Positions 50,801 to 61,493 of a DNA stretch of 64,000 nt are shown here, in pieces; positions within the stretch are counted from its first letter, which is position 1; each line of letters begins with the position of its first letter. Under the pieces are notes generated by a model. That model did not search any database. It was given only the letters and a program-made list of their open reading frames with translations, and was not told the origin of the DNA. The DNA comes from Microcyclospora pomicola (Eukaryota > Ascomycota > Dothideomycetes > Capnodiales). Made by a program: the position numbers and the translations under genes. The stretch spans positions 1,674,001 to 1,738,000 of the forward strand of contig NHNY01000001.1 in the NCBI GenBank assembly GCA_002786065.1, in the 5' to 3' direction.

Positions 50801-51424
50801 TATGTTTGTGAGGTGCGACCAGCGCTGAGCAAAAACCGCGAAAAGAGATCCGTTGAAGAGGTGGCCACGCCAAGGTCGCAGCAAGGACAGAAGAACAGAA
50901 CGAGCAGATCCGAGGTATATGCATGCAAAAGCAAGGATAGAAGTGAAAAACGCGACAGAGAAGCTTACCATGCAAGGAGGAAGCACGCGGCACGATCGCG
51001 TCGGGAAAGGGAAGAGACACACTACAAGAACTCGTTCAGGACGCGAACGAGTTCATCATCTACCACGACGGTGTTGTCGTCGGCATCGACAAATGAGACA
51101 GATAAACTGTTGTGGTGCTCGAAGATGAAACATGTATGCGCGCGTCTCAAGAGCAAGTGAAGTTCGCAGCTTGAATGGTTGCCATGTGTTGGCGCTAGTG
51201 TCAGGCTTTCCTAATGCGGGGAACCGGATTCTGCGCAGGTGGCCATGATAGGACAGGACGCTTTGCTGTGCCTCATGACCTAAAGTTATATATATCACCA
51301 GAGGCCTCACTTGCAGAACATGCGAGTTCACGAGTTTTGTGGAGCGGACCAAGAGTACGATCTCTTGATGCAGAATGCGATCCATAAATGGGCTTCCGTT
51401 GTGCTACCAATCCCACCACTAGTT
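50801..51424. other. Intergenic, upstream of Mid2-like gene
   Basis: About 620 bases. The Mid2-like frame continues open to 51022 without certain coding value. A tatatata run at 51285-51292 is present. No other gene seen. Confidence 0.45.
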
Positions 51425-52528
51425 CTACAGCTTGGATCTGGAATGTGAGGTTGGTGGCTGCACCTCCACCATGAGTTTACCTGGTGCGCATTAGTCAAGA
51501 TAATCGTCAGTCAGAGGCAGCCCCAACTTACCTGTGTTCACACCGTCATAGAGTGCTTTCAGTGCTTCAGGCATCTTACCAATGCCTCCTTTCACGATCG
51601 TCTCTTGCCGCTTGATCTTCCCTTCCGCCAGCCATTTCGTCAGCTCCTTCTTGGCCTCTGAGTATTGCTTCTCGTAATCAAACACCACGAATCCTTCCAT
51701 CCGGATGCGCATCGAGATGATCATGAGGTAGTTCTTCGGACCTTGAGCATTCTTTGTGTTGTACTGGCTGATGCCACCACACATCACAAAGCGTGAGTGC
51801 TCCTTTGCCCTCGAAAGCGCGAGATCCAGGATATCTCCGCCGACATTGTCGAAGAACACATCGATCAGCTGTTTGGTGGCCGCACGGAAATTCTTGCTGA
51901 ATGCTGGGTCCTTGTAATTGAGCGCACCGTCGAATCCGAGCTCATTCACAAGCCACTTGCATTTGTCGTCAGAACCGGCAATCCCCAAAACTCGGGCTCC
52001 TTTGAGCTTCGCAATCTGTCCGACCACACTGCCAGTGGCGCCAGCGGCGCCAGAGACAACGACGAAATCTCCGGCCTTGACTTTGCCCACGTCGATGATG
52101 CCAAAGTAAGCAGTCAAACCAGTCATGCCCAGCACACCCAGCGAGTCGGTCATTTTGCCATTCGAAGGAAGATCGAGCTTTTCGACTTCCTTCTCTGCCA
52201 GCACTGCAAGTTCAGTCCAACCAGAAAACCCGGCCACGACTTCTCCGACGCTGAACTTGGGGTTTTTGCTCGCCAAAATCGTGCCGACACCATTACCTCT
52301 CATGACGGCACCAATCTTGACGGGAGGAATGTAGCTTCGACTGTCATTGAGCCAGCCTCGCATGGCTGGATCCAGAGACAGATAGTTTGGTTGATACAGG
52401 ACCTCGCCATCTTTAAGCGAATCTGCGGACGGACTGGTGTTCTCTTTGACCTCGAAAGTATCGGCAGTGATATGGTCCTTTGGCCTCTTGGCAAGATGGA
52501 TAGACTTATATGACTTGGGCAAGGACAT
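51425..52528 (-). CDS. PTGR/leukotriene-B4-dehydrogenase-type MDR reductase, spliced end gives SKL
   Basis: Two exons (minus): 52528-51532 and 51480-51425; 350 residues. The intron 51481-51531 (51 nt) has a perfect GTAAGT donor, a CAG acceptor and a gactaat-type branch site. The protein is a zinc-free MDR NADP(H) enzyme of the prostaglandin/alkenal reductase group: NYLSLDPAMRGWL, Rossmann loop GAAGATGSVVGQIAK, FFDNVGGDILDLAL, CGGISQYN, RIRMEGFVVFDY. Splicing yields the family-like end NTGKLMVEV and a C-terminus SHSRSKL, a canonical PTS1 peroxisomal signal. If the intron is kept, the frame stays open 13 codons and ends KLGLPLTDDYLD at 51491, without PTS1. Both forms are full length. Expected chemistry is NADPH reduction of enals/enones; physiological substrate unknown. 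Confidence 0.88.
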
Positions 52529-53192
52529 TATGAAGATCTTTCAGCGTGTATAGATGAAATAGGTTGTAGATGAAAAGCAAAGGTATGGAATGGTGTGCAG
52601 ATATTGTACTCTATGGTGTGATAGTCTTGCCGTGGCAACACCGTGTTCGGTGAACGCGTTGCCTCGGGCCGGATGCCATCCTATACCATTACGATGGTAG
52701 CTGAACGGTGGACATCCCATCCAGGAGCATGATCCGGTGGTCGGGCTCTTTCGAAGCGAGGGCCAAGGAACAGACGATACTACTGCTGTGTGGCTTCGCG
52801 CGGGCACACCGAAATGTGGCGAAGGTTGATGATTGGTAGTGGTCGACTCCAAGCTAACGGCTGTATGCGATGGGCTGGACCAGCAACACGTGCAGACACT
52901 GATACATCACACGTACGTGCAGACTGCGAAGGAGCATGCTGTGGCAAACATAGCAGATGCGGTGAAGTATTGATGGCTTGTGAAGATCAGCATTCGGTTA
53001 TCAAGAGGACGCAAGTCGCACTGGATGGAGCACAATAATAGCTTGCGGAAGGGTAGGAGGTGAGGACAGATCTGTAAGACCCCTAATAAGATCGGGGATC
53101 CCGCCAAATAATAATTCGTGTATGTCAAAGTCATTGTTCCTCTCCGATGAATCGTCCATGTTCCTCCTTGTAATACGACCAGCATCGCCATC
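52529..53192. other. Divergent promoter region, PTGR-like and ERJ5 genes
   Basis: 664 bases between two 5' ends. Short frames without motifs; nothing else recognised. Confidence 0.5.
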
Positions 53193-54478
53193 ATGAGGCT
53201 GCTATTCCGCTCAGCTTTGCTATTGCTGGCTCTTCTCTTCACTTCCGTTGCTGCCTGGAGCAAAGAGGATTATGAGATCTTCCGACTCAAAGACGAGGTC
53301 TCTGCCTCTGAAGGGCACAACGTCACCTTCTACTCGTTCCTGGGCATAAAGCCCAACGCAGATCAAGGCGACATCAACAAAGCTTACCGCAAGCTCTCAC
53401 GGACGCTCCACCCCGACAAGGCGCAGAGCAATTGGCTCGCGAACTACAATGCGCCCAAGAAGATCACCACGTCGGCTGGTGCGAAGCCGACGGTGCATGT
53501 GCAGAAGGACAAGCAGCCCAGTCAAAGCGAGAGAAACAAGTTCCACAAGGAAGCCTCGGCGCGCTTCGAGAGGCTGAGTTTGGTTGCGGGTATCCTCAGG
53601 GGCCCAGAAAGAGCGCGATACGATCATTTCTTGAGCAATGGCTTTCCAGCATGGAGAGGCACTGGCTACTACTACCAACGCTTCCGTCCTGGTCTGGGCT
53701 CGGTGCTCGTGGGACTGTTCATCGTCTTCGGAGGTGGTGCCCACTACGCAGCACTGTATCTGACCTACAAGCGCCAGGTGGATTTCGTCGATCGCTACAT
53801 CAAGCAGGCCCGGCGCATGGCTTGGGGCGACGAGGGTGGACTGGGAGCCATTCCAGGCCTTGGAGGCGCTACCAATGGAGCCACCACTCCACCTGCACAG
53901 GACTCTGAGGAGAGCATGCAATGGAACCGCAAGCAGAAGCGTGCTATGGAGCGTGAGAAGAAGAAGGACTCCAAGAATCCTTTCAAGGCATCTGCCAAGG
54001 CCGCTGAAAAGGCAAAGAAGGAAGGCATCAGTGCTCCTATCGAGGCCGAGATCACTTCTGGTCCCGTCGGCGCGAAGAAGAGAACTGTGGCACCCAATGG
54101 CAAGATCTTGATCGTGGACAGTGTTGGCAATGTGTTCTTGGAAGAGGAGACGGAGGAAGGCGATCGACAGGAGTTTCTGCTCGACGTAAGTTTTGTGTCC
54201 GTCCTATTCTGCTACCTCATGAAATGCTGACGAAGAATATCTAGCCTGCTGAGGTGCCTGTTCCGGCCATTACCGACACGTTCCTCTTCCGAGGACCCGT
54301 CTACCTGTACAACGTCTCCCTTGGTCGTCTCTTGAACAAACAGACTCCAGAGCAAATAGCATGGGAAGCTTCCCAACAGGACGGCGAACAAGATGAAGCA
54401 GAAGCTTCGCTACTTTCTGCTATTCCCGCCAACGCCAATGGCGAAGCCAGGAAACGCAAGTCCAAGGCGCGATCATAG
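53193..54478 (+). CDS. ERJ5: ER membrane J-protein ERJ5
   Basis: Two exons: 53193-54185 and 54245-54478; 408 residues. The intron 54186-54244 (gtaagt...ctag) joins EFLLD to PAEVPVPAI. ERJ5 is an ER-resident DnaJ co-chaperone with a lumenal J domain that stimulates Kar2/BiP in protein folding. Signs: signal peptide (LLFRSALLLLALLFTSVAA), J domain about 45-150 with the HPD triad in RTLHPDKAQ and an insert between helix II/III and the end (ERARYDHFL), membrane segment about 170-190 (GSVLVGLFIVFGGGAHYAALYL), and a basic cytosolic part ending in a Lys/Arg-rich tail (RKRKSKARS). The exon 2 block DTFLFRGPVYLYNVSLGRL is conserved in the family. Neighbouring YSY6-like gene is tail to tail and also acts at the ER. 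Confidence 0.94.
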
Positions 54479-54754
54479 ATCTACGGGCGCAATATAGATG
54501 GAGATATGGCTGGGAAAAGTTTGTGTTTCTGAAGGCATGTAGCGGTCGCATACAGCGCTCTCGGCATGCTCGCTCGTTCCTGTCGCTAGGGTATTGGATA
54601 GATTGAAAGTATATATCTGTTGTCCCTCACATGAGAGATTATCCTGTCCACGCCCTACGGCGCAACGCCTGTGAACGCCTGCTTCCCTATGCTGTAAAAG
54701 ATGCTCCTCCCCACCGGGGTTATTTTGCATTGCCCCCCTTCCTGCTCCTCCTCC

Positions 54755-55136
54755 TCAGCTGAACATTCCGAATATCGCCCTCAACAGCTCGAACACTAGC
54801 CCACCAACGATCACGAACAGCAGCATGTCTAAATCGTTGAACGCATAAATAATTAGCGAATCGATCTTCCACAATGTACTACGCCGACATTCATGCATAT
54901 CGGTGGCTGCATTTGTCAAGAAAGCGAGGGAGACGTACAGACCCAAATTTTGGGAATCGGTGCTTTCTGGGGCTTCTCCTTCTTCTTCAGATCGGTTGCG
55001 GGCTTGCCGCGTTTGTTTGCTTCGGCGCGCGCGAAGGCCTCATTCGCGCGGCGTTGTTGGGGTGTTTGCGCCTGTCACATACAAATGTTAACTAGCTTTC
55101 ATGCTGAGTGTGGAGGTGGATAGGGAGACCAACCAT
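54755..55136 (-). CDS. YSY6: SERP/RAMP4 (YSY6) ER translocon-associated small protein
   Basis: Three exons (minus): 55136-55134, 55071-54939, 54828-54755; 69 residues. The first coding exon is only the ATG. Introns are 62 nt (gttggt...acag) and 110 nt (gtacgt...ttag with a gctaatt branch). The assembled protein starts MAQTPQQRRANEAFARAEA, continues with a basic KKKEKPQKAPIPK stretch and ends in one hydrophobic segment, VYMLLFVIVGGLVFELLRA, followed by IFGMFS. That is the full RAMP4/SERP1/Ysy6 pattern: a tail-anchored protein that binds the Sec61 translocon and ribosome and protects nascent membrane proteins during stress. No piece is longer than 45 codons, so it is invisible to simple frame scans. 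Length normal for the family (65-75). Confidence 0.93.
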
Positions 55137-55614
55137 TGGATTGGTATGTTGTGTGGAAAACGTCGGCTTTCAAGGAAACGTCGAAATAAGTAGATGGATG
55201 TGTAATGTAGATGGTAAGGAAGAGAATGCGAAGGAAGAGACAGTTGTCGTTGCTTTATGGCGGACTCATATGGCTCGTTTGGAGGATGAGTGGTCGGTAG
55301 GTACATGTAGGTGTCCTTAAGTGAAGCTCAAAGGATGCCTGACGGCCTGAGAGTGTCGGAGCTCGGAATTTAGCAAGTTGCTGGCTTGCGCAGTGCCCAT
55401 CATTGACCACATATTGGTACGAATTCAGTGTCGACGTGGAATTTGGTGGACAGATCATGTAAGATCGCTACAGTGCCAGCTGCAGAGGTGATACAGAAAC
55501 GGGATTTCGCGAGCTTGACTCCACGGCTTTTGATGCTGGAGAGCAGGAACACTCTGGCCCGTCCTTTGAGTATGAGAAATTTCAATCATTCCTTTCCTAC
55601 AGTTCCTCCGGTCT
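55137..55614. other. Divergent promoter region of YSY6 and NatB subunit genes
   Basis: 478 bases between two 5' ends; no gene or clear box seen. Confidence 0.5.
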
Positions 55615-57870
55615 ATGATGGCACGCTATCCCGTGCTAGAGGACTATGAAAAACGACGGAATTGGGCCGACGGAATCGCTCGTTGCGATGAACTGTTGGT
55701 GAAAGCTCCCGCGGATCTCCAACTGCTTACGACGAAACTGCAACTGCTTTACGCAAGCGGGCGACACGAGGCGCAGTCCAAGTCTTTGCTGTCACAGCTG
55801 GTAGATCTCCAACCACCTATCCGGGATCTCAGGGATGTCATTGCGATCGAAGATGTGGTTCATGAGTCAAAGACGCTTGACTATCCTCGAGCGCGCTCGG
55901 CTGGCCCTGAAGTGGCAAAATTGTGGGATGGGATCATCAAAAGCACAGCGTCCACGAGCCATAAAGCCGATATCATCTCCATGCGATTCTCCCGTGCTGT
56001 GATGGACGACAGGAGCGAAGATGCTCAACAAGCGTTGATCCAGCTGAAAGCGCTGCAGCCCAAAAATCGGGTGGCGTATATGGCACATGCAGCGTTCACG
56101 CAGCTGCTATCGTCTTCCAGCGAAGATTTGCACGCTAGACTGGCTCTTCTTCTTGCTAAGAAAGCTATAAGTGAGAAGTACGCGGTTGAAGACCCGGCGC
56201 TTGATGTTCGCATTCCCGGTCAGATTTTTGCATTGCAAGGAGCGGAGAAGGAGTTGGAAGGGGTAAAGGGGACGAAGTTAGGGGAGAGCAAACAAGTGTA
56301 CGATGCAATCAGGCCGCATGATACTGCCGATACTAGAGTGGACTCTGGAGCAGATCAACCCTCACCAATGACCATGGACACGGCGACTTGGTCATTGTCA
56401 GAACTCGATGCGCTACAGCGTCTCTTTGGTAAGCTTATATCCGATAATGCTACCATGGACATAATTGGCTCGTTCGCCGTCAAGTCAATCGCTCTATTCG
56501 ATACGGCCATAAAAGATATACATGGCGGGAGTCGCAGAAACCTAGCAGATTCCTGCTTCCTCAGTATCTCAGCACTGGTAAAATGTTTCGAGCAGACTAC
56601 CAAGCGGCAGTTTTTGCTTCTTGCCGCATTCATGGCTGAATTGCTCTTACGTTACAATCCACACATCTATGAGGCCAGATTGATCCTAGTCTATCTATAC
56701 ATGCGTCTCGATCTCGGCAGTCTTGCAATGCGCCTCTTCGACTCTCTGAGCGTCAAAGAGATTCAGTACGATACTGTTGGGCATACTTTGCTGACCGACA
56801 TTGCGACGATCAATCCACTGGCATCAAGTTTAGGAAGGAAGAACACTTTCGATCCTCTCAAGCGTAGCACTGTTGCCCTTGCTGTATACACGCGCTACGA
56901 GAACAAGCTTGCAGAGACTGAAGCTGACGTGCTCAGCCACGGACAAACGGGCATGATCTTCGATTTGCAGGAGTTGCGGGACCGACTACACGACAGCCTG
57001 TCTCGTCGTATCATCCTCTTGCAGCACAGGCGGATAGCACGCCTGACCAATGCCAGTGTTAGTGAGACAGCTGAGCTACATCCTCGAAGTGGAGGCAACT
57101 GGAAGAATATGCATGACACCAGAGACTTCAAAGCTACATTCGACTACGGATATAACATCGAGAAAGTGCTGCACTCCAGAGATGGCGGTTTACCAGATGA
57201 TCAGTGGGTTGCGATGGCGCTTGCCACTGACACAGTCTGGTCTCTCTCGAAAGGTGACAAGGCTCTACTCCACGACACCGAACTTTCTAAAGCTCTTGAT
57301 CAATTGGTCGACGACACGCGGCAAGACTCGAAACCAACAAGCACTGCCCACCTTACAAGGATAATCATAAAACACCTGCTTCGTATGCTCTTGGCAACGA
57401 CCCATGAAGAGGCCTCCAAAGGTCTAGCCACCGTGCTCGCACACACCGAGGATCTGATGACCGCGTTGAACACACTCCCAATCACCACGCTCACGAGCTC
57501 CTCAGACCCCCTATCATCCCATCTCCGCGATCACTGCATCTACATTGATATCCTACGCTGTGTACTTGCAGCCTGCACTTTCCTCGGCAAGCACTACATG
57601 AGCCCCGACCTCGTGACTGCGCTGCAACCGATTCAGAAGTTCGCACAACACGGTGTAACGCAAATCCAGCACCATGCCAAGGAACAGCAGGCGCGCATCA
57701 AGACAGCCGAGGTCAAAGATTTCATGCTGATTAGTGACGATGATGTGAATATGAAGGAGGTAGCGAAGGTGGTGAAGGGGCTCGGTGGCAGCGACTTGCA
57801 GTCGTTCTGCGATGATGTGGCGAAGAGCGCAAAGGAGGGCTGGGAGGGTGTGACGAAAATCAAGATGTGA
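55615..57870 (+). CDS. MDM20: NatB auxiliary subunit (Mdm20/Naa25)
   Basis: Single exon, 751 residues. Naa25/Mdm20 is the ribosome-anchoring, TPR-rich partner of the catalytic Naa20/Nat3; NatB acetylates N-terminal Met before Asp, Glu, Asn or Gln, including on actin and tropomyosin. The visible part is almost wholly helical and fits the fungal NatB alignment: YEDYEKRR-like opening (LEDYEKRRNWADGIARCDELL), LQLLYASGRHEAQSKSLL, KFRF-like IISMRFSRAVMDD, the mid-protein block NPHIYEARLILVYLYMRLDLGSLAMRLFDSL with SVKEIQYDTVGH, and a variable C-terminal half. Compared with yeast Mdm20 (796) the length is near normal, but the N-terminal TPR part is short, so an upstream exon cannot be excluded. Two tandem ATGs at 55615 and 55618. 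Confidence 0.88.
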   Translation: MMARYPVLEDYEKRRNWADGIARCDELLVKAPADLQLLTTKLQLLYASGRHEAQSKSLLSQLVDLQPPIRDLRDVIAIEDVVHESKTLDYPRARSAGPEVAKLWDGIIKSTASTSHKADIISMRFSRAVMDDRSEDAQQALIQLKALQPKNRVAYMAHAAFTQLLSSSSEDLHARLALLLAKKAISEKYAVEDPALDVRIPGQIFALQGAEKELEGVKGTKLGESKQVYDAIRPHDTADTRVDSGADQPSPMTMDTATWSLSELDALQRLFGKLISDNATMDIIGSFAVKSIALFDTAIKDIHGGSRRNLADSCFLSISALVKCFEQTTKRQFLLLAAFMAELLLRYNPHIYEARLILVYLYMRLDLGSLAMRLFDSLSVKEIQYDTVGHTLLTDIATINPLASSLGRKNTFDPLKRSTVALAVYTRYENKLAETEADVLSHGQTGMIFDLQELRDRLHDSLSRRIILLQHRRIARLTNASVSETAELHPRSGGNWKNMHDTRDFKATFDYGYNIEKVLHSRDGGLPDDQWVAMALATDTVWSLSKGDKALLHDTELSKALDQLVDDTRQDSKPTSTAHLTRIIIKHLLRMLLATTHEEASKGLATVLAHTEDLMTALNTLPITTLTSSSDPLSSHLRDHCIYIDILRCVLAACTFLGKHYMSPDLVTALQPIQKFAQHGVTQIQHHAKEQQARIKTAEVKDFMLISDDDVNMKEVAKVVKGLGGSDLQSFCDDVAKSAKEGWEGVTKIKM

Positions 57871-58172
57871 TGCTTTTGGGTATCGGAGACCTATCATGAT
57901 TGACATGAGCACATGCGGGTAATGAATCATGCAACGATTGAACATTTAGTGCTTGCATATACCATATGTAACCTCCCACCCTTATCGCTTCACAATGACC
58001 AAATGTCAATATTCATGCCGAAATAATGTTCGATTTCTTTCCTATCCTGCCTCTTTCATGTATCGCAGTTATAATGATCGTTACTATTACAAGAAGGTAT
58101 TCGCTTGAACGCTGCAAGAAAACACTAATATCACACCCGGTCAACTACCGACGGGGAACGCGGGCTCATTCA
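57871..58172. other. Intergenic between convergent genes
   Basis: 302 bases, AT-richer than the genes beside it, with two 3' flanks and nothing else seen. Confidence 0.5.
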
Positions 58173-59519
58173 TCATGCTTGAGGGCTTTCGTCTGATTTT
58201 ATACTCAGCTGCCGCTCGTCCTCACCGGCTTCTTCGTCCTCATACATGGACAGTGGCGTGGGAAGCTGGCTTGGCTCATCGTCGGACTCAGGAACTGGTA
58301 CGGGTACGAACATGGACGTAGTTGTCGCCGCAGTCGTCGCAGTAGCGGCATCCGGAGCACTCGTCGTGTCCGATTCGGGACCTTGGCTCACCAGACCTCT
58401 CTCCTCAGCGAGACGTTGCGCTTCAATGCGTTTGCGTTCTAGCGCTTCTTCTTCCTCTACTTCGGCATCGTGTTCTTCTTGCTTCAGCTCGTTCAGGGTC
58501 GGGACTGGGACGGCTTCCTTAAATTCTGTTCGCGCAACCTCCTGGATCTCGAGATCTTTGCTGACGGTGTTCCCTGATGCACTGCTTTTTCGTCGGTGTA
58601 TCCGTGGCTCGCTGATGCTTCGCGAACTTCTCGTGGAGTCGGTACGCCACGTGGACTTCCGACTGCCTGCCGAAGGTCTTTTACTTCGTCTTCGGTCGCT
58701 GAGATTTACACTTGGTGATCCACTGTCTGTCTCTAGTCCGGATTGTGTGGTTCGCCGTTCAAGCACCATGGCGAATTCATCATCCAGTGGTACTGCGTCA
58801 TCCTCCTCGTCCGAAGGGAAGATGTCGCCGCGCGAGCTAAAACTGTCCGTCGTCGCTCCGGATGTTGCGGTGTTGCTGCGGATTCTGCGGTGTGCGCGCC
58901 GCCGTCCTCCGCCCTCGCTAGCTTCGCTATCGTCCAAGAGCGCATCCCCTTCCGATCGATCGCGCACTGCTCTTCGTGCACCCGGATGTTCTTGTAGCCC
59001 AGCTGCAGATGGTTTGTATGCCGAGGCCTTTCCGCCAAACAGTCTGCTCCAGAAGGACGAGCCTGAACTAAGCGCAGCGTCGTCTTCTGCAACCGCATTG
59101 ATACTTTTCCGTTTTGCTTTCGGATAATTCATGCCCAACTGTCTCCCAGGCTGTGCCTGTGTCACCGTCCCGTACCCTCCACTCCCCACTAGCAAGCGAT
59201 CGAACTCGTCGTTACCCCAACCCAGCAGCCCGTCCGTCTCATCATCATTGTCCCAATCGTCATAGAAGTCGAAGTTCAGCTCGGCGCGCCCACGCCCTCC
59301 GCGCTGCCGGCGCAATCGATCTCGCTGTCGCAGGTTCAGCGACGGGCAGCTCGCATCCACGCAGTCCGTCAAACAGCCGCCGACCGCCGATAGGCATGGC
59401 TTTACGTAGTTTTGCCCGAAGATGTACAGCCCGGATTGTGTCGCTTCATTGGCATTCTCGAGTGTCGCGCCGATCTCATTCAACCGTCGGCGGAAACGTG
59501 GGTCTGAAGAGCGATACAT
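58173..59519 (-). CDS. Conserved fungal protein of unknown function, acidic/Ser-rich
   Basis: Single exon, 448 residues, ATG at 59519. I do not recognise a named domain. The N-terminal 60 residues look conserved-like (RRRLNEIGATLENANEATQSGLYIFGQNYVKPCL, then a Cys-containing CLTDCVDASCPS), followed by Arg-rich (LRQRDRLRRQRGGRGRAEL) and acidic Asp-rich (FDFYDDWDNDDETDGLLGWGNDEFDRLL) segments. The rest is low complexity: Ser/Arg-rich with many possible phosphosites, an acidic EE-rich coiled part near 355-375 (EEEEALERKRIEAQRLAEERG) and a Pro/acidic tail. No signal peptide or membrane segment is evident. I infer a regulatory or scaffold protein only from composition. GC-rich coding sequence produces long antisense frames here that are not genes. 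Confidence 0.72.
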   Translation of the reverse strand: MYRSSDPRFRRRLNEIGATLENANEATQSGLYIFGQNYVKPCLSAVGGCLTDCVDASCPSLNLRQRDRLRRQRGGRGRAELNFDFYDDWDNDDETDGLLGWGNDEFDRLLVGSGGYGTVTQAQPGRQLGMNYPKAKRKSINAVAEDDAALSSGSSFWSRLFGGKASAYKPSAAGLQEHPGARRAVRDRSEGDALLDDSEASEGGGRRRAHRRIRSNTATSGATTDSFSSRGDIFPSDEEDDAVPLDDEFAMVLERRTTQSGLETDSGSPSVNLSDRRRSKRPSAGSRKSTWRTDSTRSSRSISEPRIHRRKSSASGNTVSKDLEIQEVARTEFKEAVPVPTLNELKQEEHDAEVEEEEALERKRIEAQRLAEERGLVSQGPESDTTSAPDAATATTAATTTSMFVPVPVPESDDEPSQLPTPLSMYEDEEAGEDERQLSIKSDESPQA

Positions 59520-59877
59520 GATCGCGGCGCATACCGCTGGAATGCAGTCTGCTCATGTGTATACCTGATATAAATGCCGAGAGGATGCGCGGATGTCGTA
59601 AGGTGTTAATGCTGATGTGAGCTTGGAGGCCCATGCGGGAAGCTGGGGAAAGAGCTAGCTAGGGCTGTCGGTAAATGGGCCCGAGGAGATGACCACATTG
59701 AGAATCCGTCACCTAACTTATGCCGAGAAACGTCACATTTGAGAGCCGTTGAACGAGTCATCTCAATTCTTGTGTGCAGGTCTCTGCAGGTAGAGGATTA
59801 TACAGCGTTGAGTACATGGGGGCAGCAAATGTATTACTATCTCACAACTTGGCTTTCTCACCTGCCTCCTCAGGTAG
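59520..59877. other. Intergenic, promoter of unknown gene
   Basis: 358 bases between two minus-strand genes; no motif recognised. Confidence 0.5.
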
Positions 59878-61493
59878 TCAATCGACCAGGACCTTCGCCT
59901 CTATCGCGCCATAATGTTCGAAGAACGAGTCGAACAGATTGATGCCGTGTTCCACATCGTAGGAACCACAAGTCTCACGGATCGAATGCATGGCAAGTTG
60001 TGGATTACCAACATCGATTGTTCTCACGCCCATATTGGCTGAGAGCATGGGTCCGATGGTGGAACCACAAGGGCAGTCGTTGCGCACCACGAAGAGCTGA
60101 AGCGGCACACCGCCTTTGCTGGTCTTGGAGCCTGGGGGCTGGTACGAAGCAGGTTTGGCGCGGCGGGCACATTCTTCAAGTATCACTATGCCAGGAGTGT
60201 TGGTTGCATAACGCACATTGGCGTTGATCTTGATGACGGTTCCAGCATTCATTTCTGGTCGATGTTCAGCCTCGTACTTGGCACCATAGTTGGGGTTGAC
60301 AGAGTGAGCCATATCAGCGCTAACGAGCATCGATGTTGACAAAGTCTGCTCCAATACCGTGCTGTTATCCTCAGTTGAGCTGCTGGAGACCTTTTCGTAG
60401 GACTTCTCACTATCATCTCCGAAGTGCGCAGGCAAACAAGAAAGCCGACGAATGACGGAGGGCAACATATTCGAATCTGCACCTTGTGCGGATGTAGATC
60501 CAATTTCTTCGTGGTCGAAGCATGCAATGAGGCGGATTGTGTTATTTTCCTTGAGTGCGGAAGGGGAGGAGAGTGACTGAATCAGCCCTTCGACCGCGCA
60601 GTATGTCATGCCTAGGTTGTCGAGTCGAGCGGAATGCACGAACTCGTCGTTCAGACCACCAATAGCAGATGCTTGCGTATCGTAGAGGACCAGTTCGAAG
60701 TCGAGTATATCATCTGGGGTACATTCTGCGTGTTCTGCGACAAGTTTGACGAAGTATGGGTGGTGTCGTTGGGTCGGCGTCTCTAATGGGTTGAATGACG
60801 CATTGCTATTGGACTCGGCTTTCTTCGTCTCCTCGGCGGTCTTCCCAGTTCTGTTAAGCTCTGCAGATACGAGGCCGGTGATCGGGAAAAGCTGGGTCTC
60901 CTTGTTGAACTCGAAAGGTACCGAGCCTCCAAAGTGCACGGCCAGGTTGGGGATCCTGCAAATAGGCTTCTTGATGTGTACCAGTCGGCCTTCCATCTCA
61001 CCACTCTTGCCCTTGACCATTACTCGCCCAGCAACGCCTAAGTCTCGATCAAACCAGGTATGCCACATGCCACCTCCATAGCACTCGACGCCTACTTGTA
61101 GAAACCCATCGCTAGTCCTCTTGCTTACGGGCTTGATCCGCAGACACGGGGAATCCGTGTGTGCGCCGACCATGGCGATGGGTTGCCCGGGTAGCCACTT
61201 CGATCCGATAGCAAATGCGATAATCGTCGAGGCATTGCGGGTGAGGTAGTACTTCCCGCCGGGCTGTAGTAGCGGGGCCCATGAGTCTCGTTCCTTGATC
61301 TGCTTGAAGCCCGCTTGTTCTAGACGGATCTTCGCTGATCGAACAGCGTGGAATGCTAAAAGCTACTTCGTCAATCCCCTGTGCTGTAAGAAGGAGGGCG
61401 AGATGGGAAAGGGGATCATTTCTTACGAGTTGGGGATGCATTGAGGAAGGAGACGAAGTCCTCGGCACGTTTCAATCCAGTGATGCTGGCCAT
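59878..61493 (-). CDS. APE4: Aspartyl aminopeptidase, M18 family
   Basis: Two exons (minus): 61493-61427 and 61355-59878; 514 residues. The intron 61356-61426 (gtaaga...ttag) joins FLNASPT to PFHAVRSAKIRLEQAGF, exactly as the family requires. M18 aspartyl aminopeptidases are dodecameric di-zinc enzymes that release N-terminal Asp/Glu; yeast Ape4 is cytosolic and is carried to the vacuole by the Cvt route in starvation. Metal-site motifs: GAHTDSPCLR, the NDEFVHSARLDNLG block, CFDHEEIGS, and ADMAHSVNPNY; the C-terminal MHSIRETCG supplies the last His ligand. WAPLLQPGGKYYLTRN is also diagnostic. All expected metal ligands are present. Length is normal (about 490-515). Identity secure. Confidence 0.95.

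Noticed and set aside
58246-59127. Plus-strand frame of 293 codons opposite the unknown acidic protein
   Set aside because: Ser-rich mirror of the Arg/Ser/Asp-rich minus-strand gene; the minus strand has the better start and a conserved-like N-terminus. Some doubt remains because that gene is itself uncharacterised.
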